DNA of 64,000 nt, from contig JAFLUB010000002.1 in the NCBI GenBank assembly GCA_022509025.1, positions 24,670 through 88,669 on the forward strand. Direction: 5' to 3'. Both the position numbers and the translations under genes were made by a program. The notes beneath the pieces were generated by a model, which was not told where the DNA came from, ran no database searches, and was given only the letters and a program-made list of their open reading frames with translations. Below, piece after piece: positions 46,151 to 55,184 of the stretch. Origin of the DNA: Oscillospiraceae bacterium. Its GTDB lineage: Bacteria; Bacillota; Clostridia; UBA1381. Numbering within the stretch: the stretch's first letter is position 1; each line of letters begins with the position of its first letter.

Positions 46151-47104
46151 ATGGATAAAGTAAGCGAAGCAGTAAAAAGCATACAAGAGGGTGTTCAACA
46201 GGTCTTTACATCGGATAAGTATATGGACTTTCTGAAATTTATGGCACAGTTTCATCATTATTCATACAGAAATACAATGCTTATTTACGCGCAGAAACCT
46301 GACGCAACATATGTAGCCGGATTTAAGGCATGGAAGAACATGGGCTATTCTGTTTTGAAAGGAGAAAAAGGCATAGGCATTTTTGCACCAATGCTTGTTA
46401 AGGAAAAGCACGAACACGTCCGCAAAGATGAATTTGACGATATTGTTCTTGACGATAAAGGCAAACCCGAACTAATGGAAGCTGAAACAAAAAGGTTGCA
46501 CTTTCGGTTAGTAAATGTCTTCGACATATCGCAGACAAACGCTGAGCCACCAACACTCGTTTCTGAGCTTAAAGGCGAGGACGCAAAAGCGGACTGTCTC
46601 ATGGAAGCCATAAAAGAAATTTCACAATTCCGCATATGCTTTGCAAACGAAACCACAGATGAGTATCTGGCAATAAAAAAGAATGCAAAAGGTTATTGCA
46701 ATAGCTATATGCAGCAAATTGTAGTTCGCGATGACATGAGCGGTATTCAGACGACTAAAACGTTGCTTCATGAATATGCGCACTCATACTTTCACTCTGA
46801 AAACTTCGACCGCGAAAATAATGATTCGGATCGCAGTTTGCGGGAGATTGAGGCAGAAAGCACTGCATATATTCTTGCTACATATTTCGGAATTGACACA
46901 TCTGAGTATTCAATGCCGTACATAGCCTCATGGTCACATGAGAAAACAGAGGTTTTAGAAAACGTATTGAATAATATTCAAGAAAAGGCTCACGGACTTA
47001 TAGATATTTTAGAGCCTGTATATAACCAAAAGGTTCAGGAATATGTTCTACAAAATCAGGAGCTTGAAGCTGTTACGGATAGAAATACAGAATATGAAAG
47101 GTAG
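46151..47104 (+). CDS. ArdC-like antirestriction protein with metallopeptidase motif
   Basis: 317 residues. The N-terminal ssDNA-binding ArdC/LtrC-like domain (RNTMLIYAQKPDATYVAGFK, MGYSVLKGEKGIGIFAP) and a C-terminal zinc peptidase core HEYAH (His207, Glu208, His211) with a downstream EIEAESTAYI that may supply the third ligand. Such proteins shield incoming DNA from restriction. GGAGG lies 8 bp before ATG 46151. It lies beside oriT, so it should enter the recipient early. Confidence 0.85.
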   Translation: MDKVSEAVKSIQEGVQQVFTSDKYMDFLKFMAQFHHYSYRNTMLIYAQKPDATYVAGFKAWKNMGYSVLKGEKGIGIFAPMLVKEKHEHVRKDEFDDIVLDDKGKPELMEAETKRLHFRLVNVFDISQTNAEPPTLVSELKGEDAKADCLMEAIKEISQFRICFANETTDEYLAIKKNAKGYCNSYMQQIVVRDDMSGIQTTKTLLHEYAHSYFHSENFDRENNDSDRSLREIEAESTAYILATYFGIDTSEYSMPYIASWSHEKTEVLENVLNNIQEKAHGLIDILEPVYNQKVQEYVLQNQELEAVTDRNTEYER

Positions 47105-47112
47105 GTTTATAT

Positions 47113-47382
47113 ATGCGTTTGAATTTTGATGAAATAAGCATTGTGACACAAGTTATGGCAGATATAGTTTCAAATCCGTCAAAAACCAATCTTATCGCTT
47201 ATCTTGTGGAGCTTGAGAACAATCCTGAAACGGACAAGCTGATATTACAGTCCGTTTGTGGTTTGCGAGAAAAAATGATGAGCATAAGCCAGGAACAGCT
47301 TAACAAAATGTATGAGGACTTGGCGAACGGTAAAATATCAGCCTCTCACACATACGAGGTAGACGAAGAAAACATTAAATGA
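47113..47382 (+). CDS. Small protein following the ardC-like gene
   Basis: 89 residues, acidic, helical (NPETDKLILQSVCGLREKMM). It starts 9 bp after ardC, probably in the same operon. Function not recognised. Confidence 0.55.
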   Translation: MRLNFDEISIVTQVMADIVSNPSKTNLIAYLVELENNPETDKLILQSVCGLREKMMSISQEQLNKMYEDLANGKISASHTYEVDEENIK

Positions 47383-47405
47383 ATTATGGAAAGGAAGATT
47401 TAAAA

Positions 47406-48545
47406 ATGAACAAGAATTTTAAAAAATTTATAGCTTTAGCTATTACAATCACAACAGCAATTTCGGCAATGACAGGATTTTCTGCAAGCGCAGAGAATGT
47501 GCAGAGGATCGCGGGTAGCGCTGGTACGAATGTTACTTATACAGGCAACCCCATAACCCCCGAGATTTCTTTGTATGATGATGATACACTGCTTGTCAGG
47601 GGCGTTGACTACGACCTTGAATATGAAAACAACGTTAATGTTGGTGTAGCTACCATAATAGTAAAATTCAAGGGTAATTACAGCGGTGAGCGACGCATTA
47701 ACTTTAATATCATCGCCAAAGAACTTACCCAGGGTGATGTCGTTATAAGCCCGATTGAGAATCAGACGTACACGGGTGAGCCTATAACGCCGAAACCGAC
47801 AGTCACGTTTGGTGATATAACCCTTAAAGAAGATACTGACTACGACCTTGAGTATGAAAATAATACAAGCGTAGGAACGGCAACGGTCAAAGTCAACTTT
47901 AAAGGCAACTACAGCGGTGCGGCAAGCACACAGTTTGAAATCATTGCTAAAAACCTTACAGACGATGATACCGTTGTAATGGATGGCGGCAGTGTCTCTG
48001 ACCAGCCATTTACAGGCAGCAGTATCCCAGACCAGATATATACGGGCGAGCCGATTGAACCGAAGCCGGAAATAAAGTATGGGGATAAGGTTCTGGAAGA
48101 AGGAAAGGACTACGACCTTGAGTATGAAAATAATGAAGATGTCGGCGAAGCAAAAGTAAAAGTTAAATTCAAGGGCAATTATGAAGGCGAAAAAGAGTAT
48201 ACGTTTGAAATTCTGAAAAAGTCAGTAACCGACGCTGATATTACGGGAATTGAGGACGCTGAATATACCGGTTCTGAAATCAGACCTGAGCCTGTCATTA
48301 AGGTTGATGGTCGTACACTCGAAGCGAATAAGGACTACACTGTAGATTATAAGGATAATGTGAATGTAGGTACAGCAACCGTTACCATTACATTTATCGG
48401 CAATTATGACGGTGAACTGACTCGCAACTTTAATATTACTCCGTTCGTTGTTACTGAGGATAATATAAAAATCAGCAATGTTCCAGACCAGATATATACA
48501 GGTTCTGAAATCACGCCGGATGTAACTGTTACAGTTTTAAGATAA
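47406..48545 (+). CDS. Secreted repeat protein, probably the first half of a split gene
   Basis: 379 residues with a signal peptide ending FSASAE, then four or five repeats of about 80 residues with the pattern YTG-(x)-ITP, DYDLEYENN, VGTATV-(x)-FKGNYSG, an Ig/MBG-like beta module. It stops in the middle of a repeat (ITPDVTVTVLR), and the next gene begins with a new signal peptide and resumes the repeat. No anchor, so it would be released. It is the first gene of the cargo region. Confidence 0.75.
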   Translation: MNKNFKKFIALAITITTAISAMTGFSASAENVQRIAGSAGTNVTYTGNPITPEISLYDDDTLLVRGVDYDLEYENNVNVGVATIIVKFKGNYSGERRINFNIIAKELTQGDVVISPIENQTYTGEPITPKPTVTFGDITLKEDTDYDLEYENNTSVGTATVKVNFKGNYSGAASTQFEIIAKNLTDDDTVVMDGGSVSDQPFTGSSIPDQIYTGEPIEPKPEIKYGDKVLEEGKDYDLEYENNEDVGEAKVKVKFKGNYEGEKEYTFEILKKSVTDADITGIEDAEYTGSEIRPEPVIKVDGRTLEANKDYTVDYKDNVNVGTATVTITFIGNYDGELTRNFNITPFVVTEDNIKISNVPDQIYTGSEITPDVTVTVLR

Positions 48546-48569
48546 TCGACACGAAGGAGAGGTTTTAAT

Positions 48570-49538
48570 ATGTCAATTCGATATAAAAAGATTATTTCCA
48601 TGTTAGCAGCTATGGCAATGGCAGCTTCTATGGTAAGCGCATTTGCAGCAGATAATGTTACAACTGACGCTAACAATGATGATATTGTCATAAAAGCGGA
48701 AGATATAGTCCTTGTCAAAGATGTAGACTATACTTTGGAATATAAAGACAATGTAAATGTGGGTACAGCAACGGTAATTGTACATTTTATCGGTAATTAC
48801 AGCGGTGAAAGGGAACAAACATTTAATATTACCAAGAAAACGTCCGGCGGTGGCGGTGGTGGTGGAGGCGGTTCAAGTAACTTGCCTAAGAGTACTCCGT
48901 CTCCCACGCCTGATCCGACAACTGAGCCGACCCCTGAGGCGACAATCATGCCGACCGAAGAGCCGGAAGGATACGAGCATAATTCGTATATAAGCGGCTA
49001 TGGAGACGGTAAGTTTATACCTGACGGAAATATTACACGAGCAGAAACAGCATCTATGTTATATGGAGTTCTTGAAACAAGCGATGAAACGGCTGACTTT
49101 ACGTTCCCTGACCTTGAAGATGGAGCATGGTATATTCCTGCTATAAAAGCAATGACTGTAACAGGTATTATTAAGGGCTATACCGACGGCACATTCAAGC
49201 CGGATAAACACATTACGAGAGCTGAATTTGTTGCAATGCTTATGAGAGCAGAGAATGTTCAGAGTTTTGTAGAACTGCCATTTTCGGACGTTTCGGCGGA
49301 TTTGTGGAGTGCTGACTGTATATATTCAGCGTATAAGGCAGGGTACATTGATGGATATGAGGATGGTACATTCAAGCCGGATAGTCCTATAACACGAGCA
49401 GAAGCCGTAAAGATTATAGACGGATTTTTAGGCAGAACTGATTTCAGCAACGAAACTAATCCGTTTAATGATGTTTCAAGCGCGCATTGGGCATATAAAT
49501 ATATTCTCGAAGCAGCAGTAAAACATCGGGTGAATTAA
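48570..49538 (+). CDS. SLH-anchored surface protein
   Basis: 322 residues: signal peptide (SMVSAFAAD), the second half of one Ig-like repeat (LVKDVDYTLEYKDNVNVGTA), a glycine run, a Pro/Thr linker, and three SLH domains (for example YISGYGDGKFIPDGNITRAE and GYIDGYEDGTFKPDSPITRA). SLH domains bind secondary polymers of the cell wall. The Ig-like half continues the preceding gene's last repeat. It has its own AAGGAGAGG site. Confidence 0.85.
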   Translation: MSIRYKKIISMLAAMAMAASMVSAFAADNVTTDANNDDIVIKAEDIVLVKDVDYTLEYKDNVNVGTATVIVHFIGNYSGEREQTFNITKKTSGGGGGGGGGSSNLPKSTPSPTPDPTTEPTPEATIMPTEEPEGYEHNSYISGYGDGKFIPDGNITRAETASMLYGVLETSDETADFTFPDLEDGAWYIPAIKAMTVTGIIKGYTDGTFKPDKHITRAEFVAMLMRAENVQSFVELPFSDVSADLWSADCIYSAYKAGYIDGYEDGTFKPDSPITRAEAVKIIDGFLGRTDFSNETNPFNDVSSAHWAYKYILEAAVKHRVN

Positions 49539-49571
49539 CAGAGAAGGGAATGAGTCCGATGCAGGATTTGA

Positions 49572-49644
49572 ACCCCGCTTAGGTCGGGGTAAAGGTAGTA
49601 CATCAAATGATGCTTCGAAGATGTAAGAATAGCCTCGAAGCATC
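49572..49644 (+). other. Two hairpins between the surface genes
   Basis: ACCCCG (49572-49577) pairs with CGGGGT (49585-49590), and GATGCTTCGA (49609-49618) with TCGAAGCATC (49635-49644). Neither has a T run. They may reduce readthrough or act as mRNA stabilisers. Confidence 0.4.
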
Positions 49645-49685
49645 TGTAATACTCAACGCAAAATAACAGAAAGGAGTAATATATT

Positions 49686-52259
49686 ATGAACAAACATTTT
49701 AAGAAAATTCTTGCCGGTATAGTATCGGCGACGATGGTATTATCTTCGTTCTCGGCATTTGCCGCAGATAATGACATAAGGGTAGTGTTTGGTGATATGG
49801 ATGATGCATCTGAGATTATAGTGGAAGATATTGCCATAGACAACGAGACCCCAGAGGTTGCTGAAGACGCGGAAATCATGCCTGATTTTGTCGCAGAAGA
49901 CGAAATCGTAAATGATGAGGCGTTAGAAGCTGATGAGGACACTGATACAATACTCGAATTTCCTGATGCGGAAGCGACAGAGGAAGAGACCAAAACTCCG
50001 GATATGTCGGTTTGGGATATTCCCACACTGATAGATTTGAATGAGAAACTATCCGCGCCTGTAGCGTTAAGTAGTAGCATAATAGCCAACGGCACTTGCG
50101 GTACGAAGTTGACATGGACGCTTGACAGCGACGGTACGCTTACTATTGATGGTACGGGGAATATGTCTGGATATGGCGACCCTACAACTTCTGCACAGGC
50201 TCCGTGGTATAAATATGTCGATAGCATTAAAAGGCTTGTATTAAATAACGACATAACCAGTATTGGCAATTATGCCTTTGCCAAGTGCACAAACCTCACT
50301 GGAAATCTTGTAATCCCTGATAGCGTTACCAGCATTGGTGAAAGCGCGTTCTGGGAATGTAGTGGTTTAACAGGCAAACTCGTAATTCCTGATACTGTTA
50401 CAAGTATTGGTAGCGCAGCGTTCTGGAAATGTAGCGGCTTTACTGGAAATCTTGTAATTCCTGAAGGTATTACCGAAATCGGTAGTCATACATTCGCTGA
50501 GTGTAGAGGTTTAACGGGTAATCTAGTAATTCCTGAAGGTGTTACCGATATTGGTATTGGCGCGTTCCAAAGTTGCAGCGGTTTTACGGGAGAGTTAATC
50601 ATTCCTGACAGTGTTACTAAGATTGGTAATTCTGCCTTTAATAGTTGCAGCGGCTTAACAGGCAATCTAGTAATTCCTAAGGATGTTACTGTTATTGAAA
50701 ATTCTGCCTTTTACCATTGTACAAACCTCACTGGAAATCTTGTGCTCCCTAATGGTGTTACTAAGATTGGTTTAAAGGCGTTTTCTTTTTGCAGTGGCTT
50801 CACGGGAGACTTAATCATTCCTGATAGTGTTACTAATATTGAAGAATATGCATTCTTTGAATGTAGCAGTTTCGATGGCAAGTTGAATATTTCTGATAGT
50901 GTTACTAAGATTGGGGCTACTGCATTCTATGGTTGCAGCGGCTTTACGGGAGAATTAATCATTCCTAACAGTGTTACTTATATTGATGGTTCTGCATTCT
51001 ATGGTTGCAGCGGCTTTACGGGAGAATTAATCATTCCTGACAGTGTTACTAAGATTGGTAATTCTGCCTTTAATGGTTGCAGCGGCTTAACAGGCAATCT
51101 TGTAATTCCTGATAGCGTTACCAGTATTGGTAATAACGCGTTCGGCAATTGCAGAGACATTAGTGATATGTATATTCCTCAAGAAGAGGACAGCCTATCA
51201 ACAGGTGGTTTCCCGAACAGAGTACACTGGAAGTATGACCTATCGAAGTGTACAGCCACTATCAGCGACTATATTTGTACCGGAGAAGCTATAGTTCCGG
51301 ATGAAAGCAGTATAACCGTAAAATCTCCGAAAGGCAAGACACTGTATTATGGTACAGATTATGTTATTGAGAGTGCAAAGAATAACGTTGCTGTCGGAGT
51401 TGCATATGCCCATATTGCACCTCCGAGTGGTGGAATTTCTATTGAAAGTCAAGATGTTCCTTTTAACATCATCGGCATTGACATATCGCCCGCAATAGTG
51501 ACTTTCCCCGAGGATATTTCGTGGCAGGGAGAACCGGCATGTCCTGAGATTACAGTAGTCCTTGACGGTACAACACTGTATAAGGATAAGGACTATACCG
51601 TGGAATACAGTGATAATAACGGGGAAGGCACGGGTAAAGCGACTATTACTGGAATAGGTAAGTACATAAATTCAAAAACGGAAGATTTCGTTATCGGTCC
51701 GTTTAAGCCGTGGCTCGGCAAATACGGAAAAATAGATATAAACGACGATACTGTATCTGCTACTATAAACGGTGAGTTCATATATGACACCACCGCGAAA
51801 GAACCTATACCTGTGCTTGTCTATAATTTCACAAATGAAACCACCGGCATAGAAATTCCATATGATATGGTCATGGGTGAGGATTTTGAGGTTTTGTCCT
51901 ACGAAAAAAATGTTGATGCGGGCAAGGCTATTGTGACGATTCAAGGCATTGGAGTATTCGAGAAAGAGACTGCGATTACTTTCGATATTTCAGCTCGTGA
52001 GCTGACAGATACGACGATAGCAGATTTCCCGTCAATGGAATATAACAAAGAGGATATATGCCCTGATACGGAAATCAAAGTCGGTGATGTTGTCATGAAG
52101 AACGGTGTAGATTACGAGCTGGAATACAGCAATAACCGTAACGCCGGTACTGCAACAGTGACTATAAAGGGCAAGGGAAATCTTACTGGCACCGTCACAA
52201 AAGAGTTCGAGATAACTCCGAGAGATGGTAGTCGTTTCACATATGTTATATGGCTTTAA
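49686..52259 (+). CDS. BspA-like leucine-rich-repeat surface protein
   Basis: 857 residues: signal peptide (SSFSAFAAD), an acidic region to about 110, a short strand-rich domain, about 13 LRR_5 repeats of 23-24 residues (LVIPDSVTSIGESAFWECSG type, residues 190-510), then Ig-like modules similar to those of the two preceding genes. BspA-type proteins bind host matrix or other bacteria. No SLH or LPXTG anchor is seen. DNA of neighbouring repeats is nearly identical, so the repeat number may vary. Confidence 0.85.
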   Translation: MNKHFKKILAGIVSATMVLSSFSAFAADNDIRVVFGDMDDASEIIVEDIAIDNETPEVAEDAEIMPDFVAEDEIVNDEALEADEDTDTILEFPDAEATEEETKTPDMSVWDIPTLIDLNEKLSAPVALSSSIIANGTCGTKLTWTLDSDGTLTIDGTGNMSGYGDPTTSAQAPWYKYVDSIKRLVLNNDITSIGNYAFAKCTNLTGNLVIPDSVTSIGESAFWECSGLTGKLVIPDTVTSIGSAAFWKCSGFTGNLVIPEGITEIGSHTFAECRGLTGNLVIPEGVTDIGIGAFQSCSGFTGELIIPDSVTKIGNSAFNSCSGLTGNLVIPKDVTVIENSAFYHCTNLTGNLVLPNGVTKIGLKAFSFCSGFTGDLIIPDSVTNIEEYAFFECSSFDGKLNISDSVTKIGATAFYGCSGFTGELIIPNSVTYIDGSAFYGCSGFTGELIIPDSVTKIGNSAFNGCSGLTGNLVIPDSVTSIGNNAFGNCRDISDMYIPQEEDSLSTGGFPNRVHWKYDLSKCTATISDYICTGEAIVPDESSITVKSPKGKTLYYGTDYVIESAKNNVAVGVAYAHIAPPSGGISIESQDVPFNIIGIDISPAIVTFPEDISWQGEPACPEITVVLDGTTLYKDKDYTVEYSDNNGEGTGKATITGIGKYINSKTEDFVIGPFKPWLGKYGKIDINDDTVSATINGEFIYDTTAKEPIPVLVYNFTNETTGIEIPYDMVMGEDFEVLSYEKNVDAGKAIVTIQGIGVFEKETAITFDISARELTDTTIADFPSMEYNKEDICPDTEIKVGDVVMKNGVDYELEYSNNRNAGTATVTIKGKGNLTGTVTKEFEITPRDGSRFTYVIWL

Positions 52260-52267
52260 TTCTTTTT

Positions 52268-52353
52268 GGAATAGGGAGTAAAAGCTCCCTATTCCTCTTA
52301 ATAAATAACACAGCAATTTTGTGAACTGTCCCAATTTTGTTGGGTTATTTTTT
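52268..52353 (+). terminator. Two consecutive terminator-like hairpins
   Basis: GGAATAGGGAG (52268-52278) pairs with CTCCCTATTCC (52285-52295). Then CCCAA (52330-52334) pairs with TTGGG (52340-52344), followed by TTATTTTTTT. Together they end the LRR gene's transcript. Confidence 0.7.
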
Positions 52354-52477
52354 TCTCAAAATGAGTGAGAATTGTACTTTGAGGGGACATTCAGACGAGG
52401 ATGCTATGTAACAAAAAGATTACAGGTCTTTGTTGTACCATGTCAAAAAACACAAAATATAGAGATTAACATTATCG

Positions 52478-52501
52478 TGTCGCACAATATATTGTATGAC
52501 A
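52478..52501. promoter_or_regulatory. 24-bp dyad upstream of the 52669 gene
   Basis: TGTC-GC-ACAATATATTGT-AT-GACA: a perfect 12-bp palindrome inside a TGTC/GACA pair. It lies in the 409-bp gap 52260-52668 and looks like a regulator's operator. No clear promoter found next to it. Confidence 0.45.
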
Positions 52502-52668
52502 CAATATACAAAGATACCCTAGTTCTTTTGTTACAATTGTTGAATTTATACGACAAATTGGAAAATCCCTTGATTTTTTTGGAAAAATACATTAAACTTA
52601 GTATATTGATGGGTTTGTTCATTATTTTCAACATGTGTTACATAAATTCTAAAGAGGAGGTGTTTTTG

Positions 52669-53334
52669 ATGAAAAAATTGTCGATTATTGGTTCCATTTT
52701 AGCAAAATCAAAGTCAAGTACGCATCTCTTCAATAGGGACAAAACAAATAATTCTGACATTATTGCAACATCTATTTTTAGCTTAGGTAATTGTATCGTG
52801 CGGTCTTTCCTTAAGTCTAAGCATATAATAAATCAACATGATAACGGCTATGAGATGGATAGAATGTCGTTCTGTAATAATTTTTTTACAGAATATTACA
52901 ACTCATTATCTTCAGGACGGATTGATTTCCGTTTCTGGTTAGGCAGTGAATTTAAAAAGTATCTCAGTATTCACGAAATATCATATTATAGTACAGATTA
53001 TTCGATAGATAAATCATATTTACATAATAGACTCTTAGCGAAATATTTCAATTTAACACCTGTTTGGACAACAGACGCTTTTTTTGGTGCGAGCAATAAT
53101 TCTGCTGAAGAATATTACTCACTCAACAAATATGATTTTTTCTCTAAGCGTCTAAACTCCGAACTTGCATCTAAATATTCGATAACGATGTATGTAGTCA
53201 GTCCTGAAATTATTCAAATTCAATGGGCTGACTATTTATTTTTCTTGTTCAAAAATAGGACAAGAATAGATATAACTTTTAATAAAATAGTTTATTTGTT
53301 ATTTCAAGTTTTTGCTCGTCCCCCGACAACATAA
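52669..53334 (+). CDS. Hypothetical protein, AT-rich cargo
   Basis: 221 residues from ATG 52669, with GAGGAGG upstream; the frame stays open back to 52372 but that part has no start signal and unlikely content. The protein is rich in Ser, Asn and aromatics, without membrane segments (YYSTDYSIDKSYLHNRLLAK). Family not recognised. Base composition here is more AT-rich than the transfer genes, suggesting separate origin. Confidence 0.55.
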   Translation: MKKLSIIGSILAKSKSSTHLFNRDKTNNSDIIATSIFSLGNCIVRSFLKSKHIINQHDNGYEMDRMSFCNNFFTEYYNSLSSGRIDFRFWLGSEFKKYLSIHEISYYSTDYSIDKSYLHNRLLAKYFNLTPVWTTDAFFGASNNSAEEYYSLNKYDFFSKRLNSELASKYSITMYVVSPEIIQIQWADYLFFLFKNRTRIDITFNKIVYLLFQVFARPPTT

Positions 53335-53401
53335 TGTATTAATAATTGTATTATACATTATATATTTTATGGTTAATATATAATAAGATAAGGTGGCAAA
53401 C

Positions 53402-53908
53402 ATGGGGAAAATAAACTGGAAGGAAAAAATTATAGAAATTTACCGTAAGATTATTAAAAAAATAAGTGAAATCCCATCGAAAACACATAAAATGTGGGAC
53501 AAGCAGGTTTGGTATGCACTAATAGCATTTATAATAACATCGGCTGTAACATCATTGTCCTTGTTGATAAGTGTTAGTTGGGGATATTTTGCAGGAAAAG
53601 AGTGGGGAAATCTACATAATGATTTTTTTGGGAATATTGATATTTTTCTTATAATCGTCTCTATTATGGCATCTGCAATTGTTGTAAAATGTGTAGCTAA
53701 AAATGAGAGGGTACACAATAAAGTTATATATGGGTTCATTACAGGAATTTGTTATATAATAGGAGTATTTAGTCTGATTGCATATTGCAACAAAGAAAAT
53801 ATATTATCATTAGATGTTAATAGGGTTAAACAATGGTTTATTACATCTATCAGTTTTGCGACACTTAAAGTGTTAATAAGCTACTATATTCCCAAAAAAG
53901 AAAGATGA
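53402..53908 (+). CDS. Cassette A, gene 1: four-helix membrane protein
   Basis: 168 residues: a basic, amphipathic N-terminal segment (IIEIYRKIIKKISEIPSK), then about four membrane helices (ALIAFIITSAVTSLSLLISV, IFLIIVSIMASAIVV, VIYGFITGICYIIGVFSLIA, SFATLKVLISYYI). ATG 53402 has AAGGTGG upstream. First of a three-gene operon. Function unknown. Confidence 0.6.
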   Translation: MGKINWKEKIIEIYRKIIKKISEIPSKTHKMWDKQVWYALIAFIITSAVTSLSLLISVSWGYFAGKEWGNLHNDFFGNIDIFLIIVSIMASAIVVKCVAKNERVHNKVIYGFITGICYIIGVFSLIAYCNKENILSLDVNRVKQWFITSISFATLKVLISYYIPKKER

Positions 53909-53923
53909 GAAAGAGAGAAAAAA

Positions 53924-54250
53924 ATGATTTTGGATTGTGTTTTAACAGGAAGCACGGTGTTTTCTGTTGTAATGTTATTTGTAACTTTGAGTGTATTTAT
54001 GGTATTCACAGTATGTAATATTATAATGTCACGGGGAACTGGGAAAAAACTATTTTTATCTGAGCATATGTATTCAGAAAATGTACATGAGAATGATAAT
54101 GACGCTTTTCTCACAGAGTACGGACAATATATGGAAAATATATTGGCTCAAAAAACCAGAGGTTCTATTCGTATGGGAATTGGTAAATGTTATACTCCTG
54201 CTGAATACGAAGTTTATAGAAAAAATGTTTTGTTAAAGGAGTTGCCGTAA
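53924..54250 (+). CDS. Cassette A, gene 2: single-pass membrane protein
   Basis: 108 residues with one N-terminal helix (VFSVVMLFVTLSVFMVFTVC), then a soluble cytoplasmic tail with a conserved-looking TRGSIRMGIGKCYTPAEYE. The stop overlaps the next start by one base (TAATG), so the two are coupled. Confidence 0.55.
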   Translation: MILDCVLTGSTVFSVVMLFVTLSVFMVFTVCNIIMSRGTGKKLFLSEHMYSENVHENDNDAFLTEYGQYMENILAQKTRGSIRMGIGKCYTPAEYEVYRKNVLLKELP

Positions 54251-54825
54251 TGATAAATAAAAACCTTATAGAACGATGGAAAATATTATGTCAAATTCAC
54301 ATATTGACTAAGCACTATAGTTTATTGGCCGAAGAATTTGGTTTCTTAATGAAAGCTATTTTGCAACCTATAAAAGAGCAAAGAGATGCTTATGAACATA
54401 TTATCAGAGCATATACTAAATTACTCGAAGAAGGTAAAAGAGGCAGTGAGTATGCCAGCACGAGTTTAGATAAAGCAATAGGACATGAATATAGAGCATT
54501 TTTTGATAGTATTGATTACCTAACCATTGTCATTAGAGAGAAAATACATGATGAATTATCAAAGTATGAATACAATGATATTAAGCAGGTATATCCGAAT
54601 TATGACACATTGAAAAAAGACTTGAATACTATTCCTGTTGAAATCGCTCAAAATAGAGAGAATAAAGATATAGGCAATTCAGATATGTTAGAATATGCTT
54701 ATCGATATGGAAGAGTAATGGAGAAATTGTTAGATGATTACGCTATTGTGTCTAATAAGATTGTCCCCAAACTTAATGAAAAAAAAGGAACGAGCGGTTC
54801 GGATGATAATCAAACGATTATATAA
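54250..54825 (+). CDS. Cassette A, gene 3: soluble helical protein
   Basis: 191 residues, largely helical, with charged surfaces and no membrane segment (LAEEFGFLMKAILQPIKEQR). It may be a cytoplasmic partner of the two membrane proteins. Family not recognised. A terminator follows. Confidence 0.55.
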   Translation: MINKNLIERWKILCQIHILTKHYSLLAEEFGFLMKAILQPIKEQRDAYEHIIRAYTKLLEEGKRGSEYASTSLDKAIGHEYRAFFDSIDYLTIVIREKIHDELSKYEYNDIKQVYPNYDTLKKDLNTIPVEIAQNRENKDIGNSDMLEYAYRYGRVMEKLLDDYAIVSNKIVPKLNEKKGTSGSDDNQTII

Positions 54826-54840
54826 TTTTACCGCATTGAT

Positions 54841-54869
54841 AACTCACCGCTCATGGTGAGTTGTTTTTT
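54841..54869 (+). terminator. Terminator of cassette A
   Basis: AACTCACC (54841-54848) pairs with GGTGAGTT (54855-54862), followed by GTTTTTTA. Confidence 0.75.
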
Positions 54870-54921
54870 ACTCGTTTTTCGGTAAAATTTGTCCTTTTTA
54901 TGGGAAATACTTCAAAAACTC

Positions 54922-54950
54922 TTGACATACTTATAAAAGTATGATATAAT
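54922..54950 (+). promoter_or_regulatory. Promoter and operator of the RHH-subtilase operon
   Basis: TTGACA (54922-54927), 17-bp spacer, TATAAT (54945-54950). The spacer holds the inverted repeat ATACTT-ATAA-AAGTAT, placed as an operator would be, probably for the ribbon-helix-helix protein encoded next. Confidence 0.7.
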
Positions 54951-54981
54951 ATAGAAAAGAAATCAAGGAAGGACTGATAAC

Positions 54982-55164
54982 ATGGGCGATACCTCATGGC
55001 AAGTCAAACAACGCTATAATCGAAAAGTTTATCGGGCTATAGGCGTTCAGTTAAAGAAAGAGCTTGTGGAAGAATGGGAAGAAGCAATAAAGGAAGATGG
55101 AATTTCAAAATCTGAGTTTATCCGTTATGCAATCACACAGTATTTGGATAATCGTAAAGGCTAA
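54982..55164 (+). CDS. Ribbon-helix-helix regulator
   Basis: 60 residues of the CopG/Arc type: RAIGVQLKKELVEEWEEAIK, then GISKSEFIRYAITQYLDN. It probably represses its own promoter through the spacer palindrome, and the subtilase gene starts 20 bp after it. No toxin is next to it, so a toxin-antitoxin role is unlikely. Confidence 0.7.
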   Translation: MGDTSWQVKQRYNRKVYRAIGVQLKKELVEEWEEAIKEDGISKSEFIRYAITQYLDNRKG

Positions 55165-55184
55165 TTGATTTGGAGGTGTCTCTT

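Noticed and set aside
49551..49590. tRNA-like T-arm (GGTTCAAATCC) on the minus strand
   Set aside because: Only part of the T-stem pairs, and no acceptor stem or anticodon arm can be built. Chance or a very old fragment.
50230..51170. Regularly spaced repeats, CRISPR-like at first sight
   Set aside because: They are in-frame leucine-rich repeats with no constant repeat and unique spacer pattern; no cas genes are present.
52372..52668. N-terminal extension of the 52669 gene
   Set aside because: No ribosome site, unlikely composition, and it contains the 24-bp dyad. The ATG at 52669 has GAGGAGG upstream.
54982..55164. Antitoxin of a toxin-antitoxin pair
   Set aside because: No small toxin gene is adjacent; the next gene is the secreted protease.
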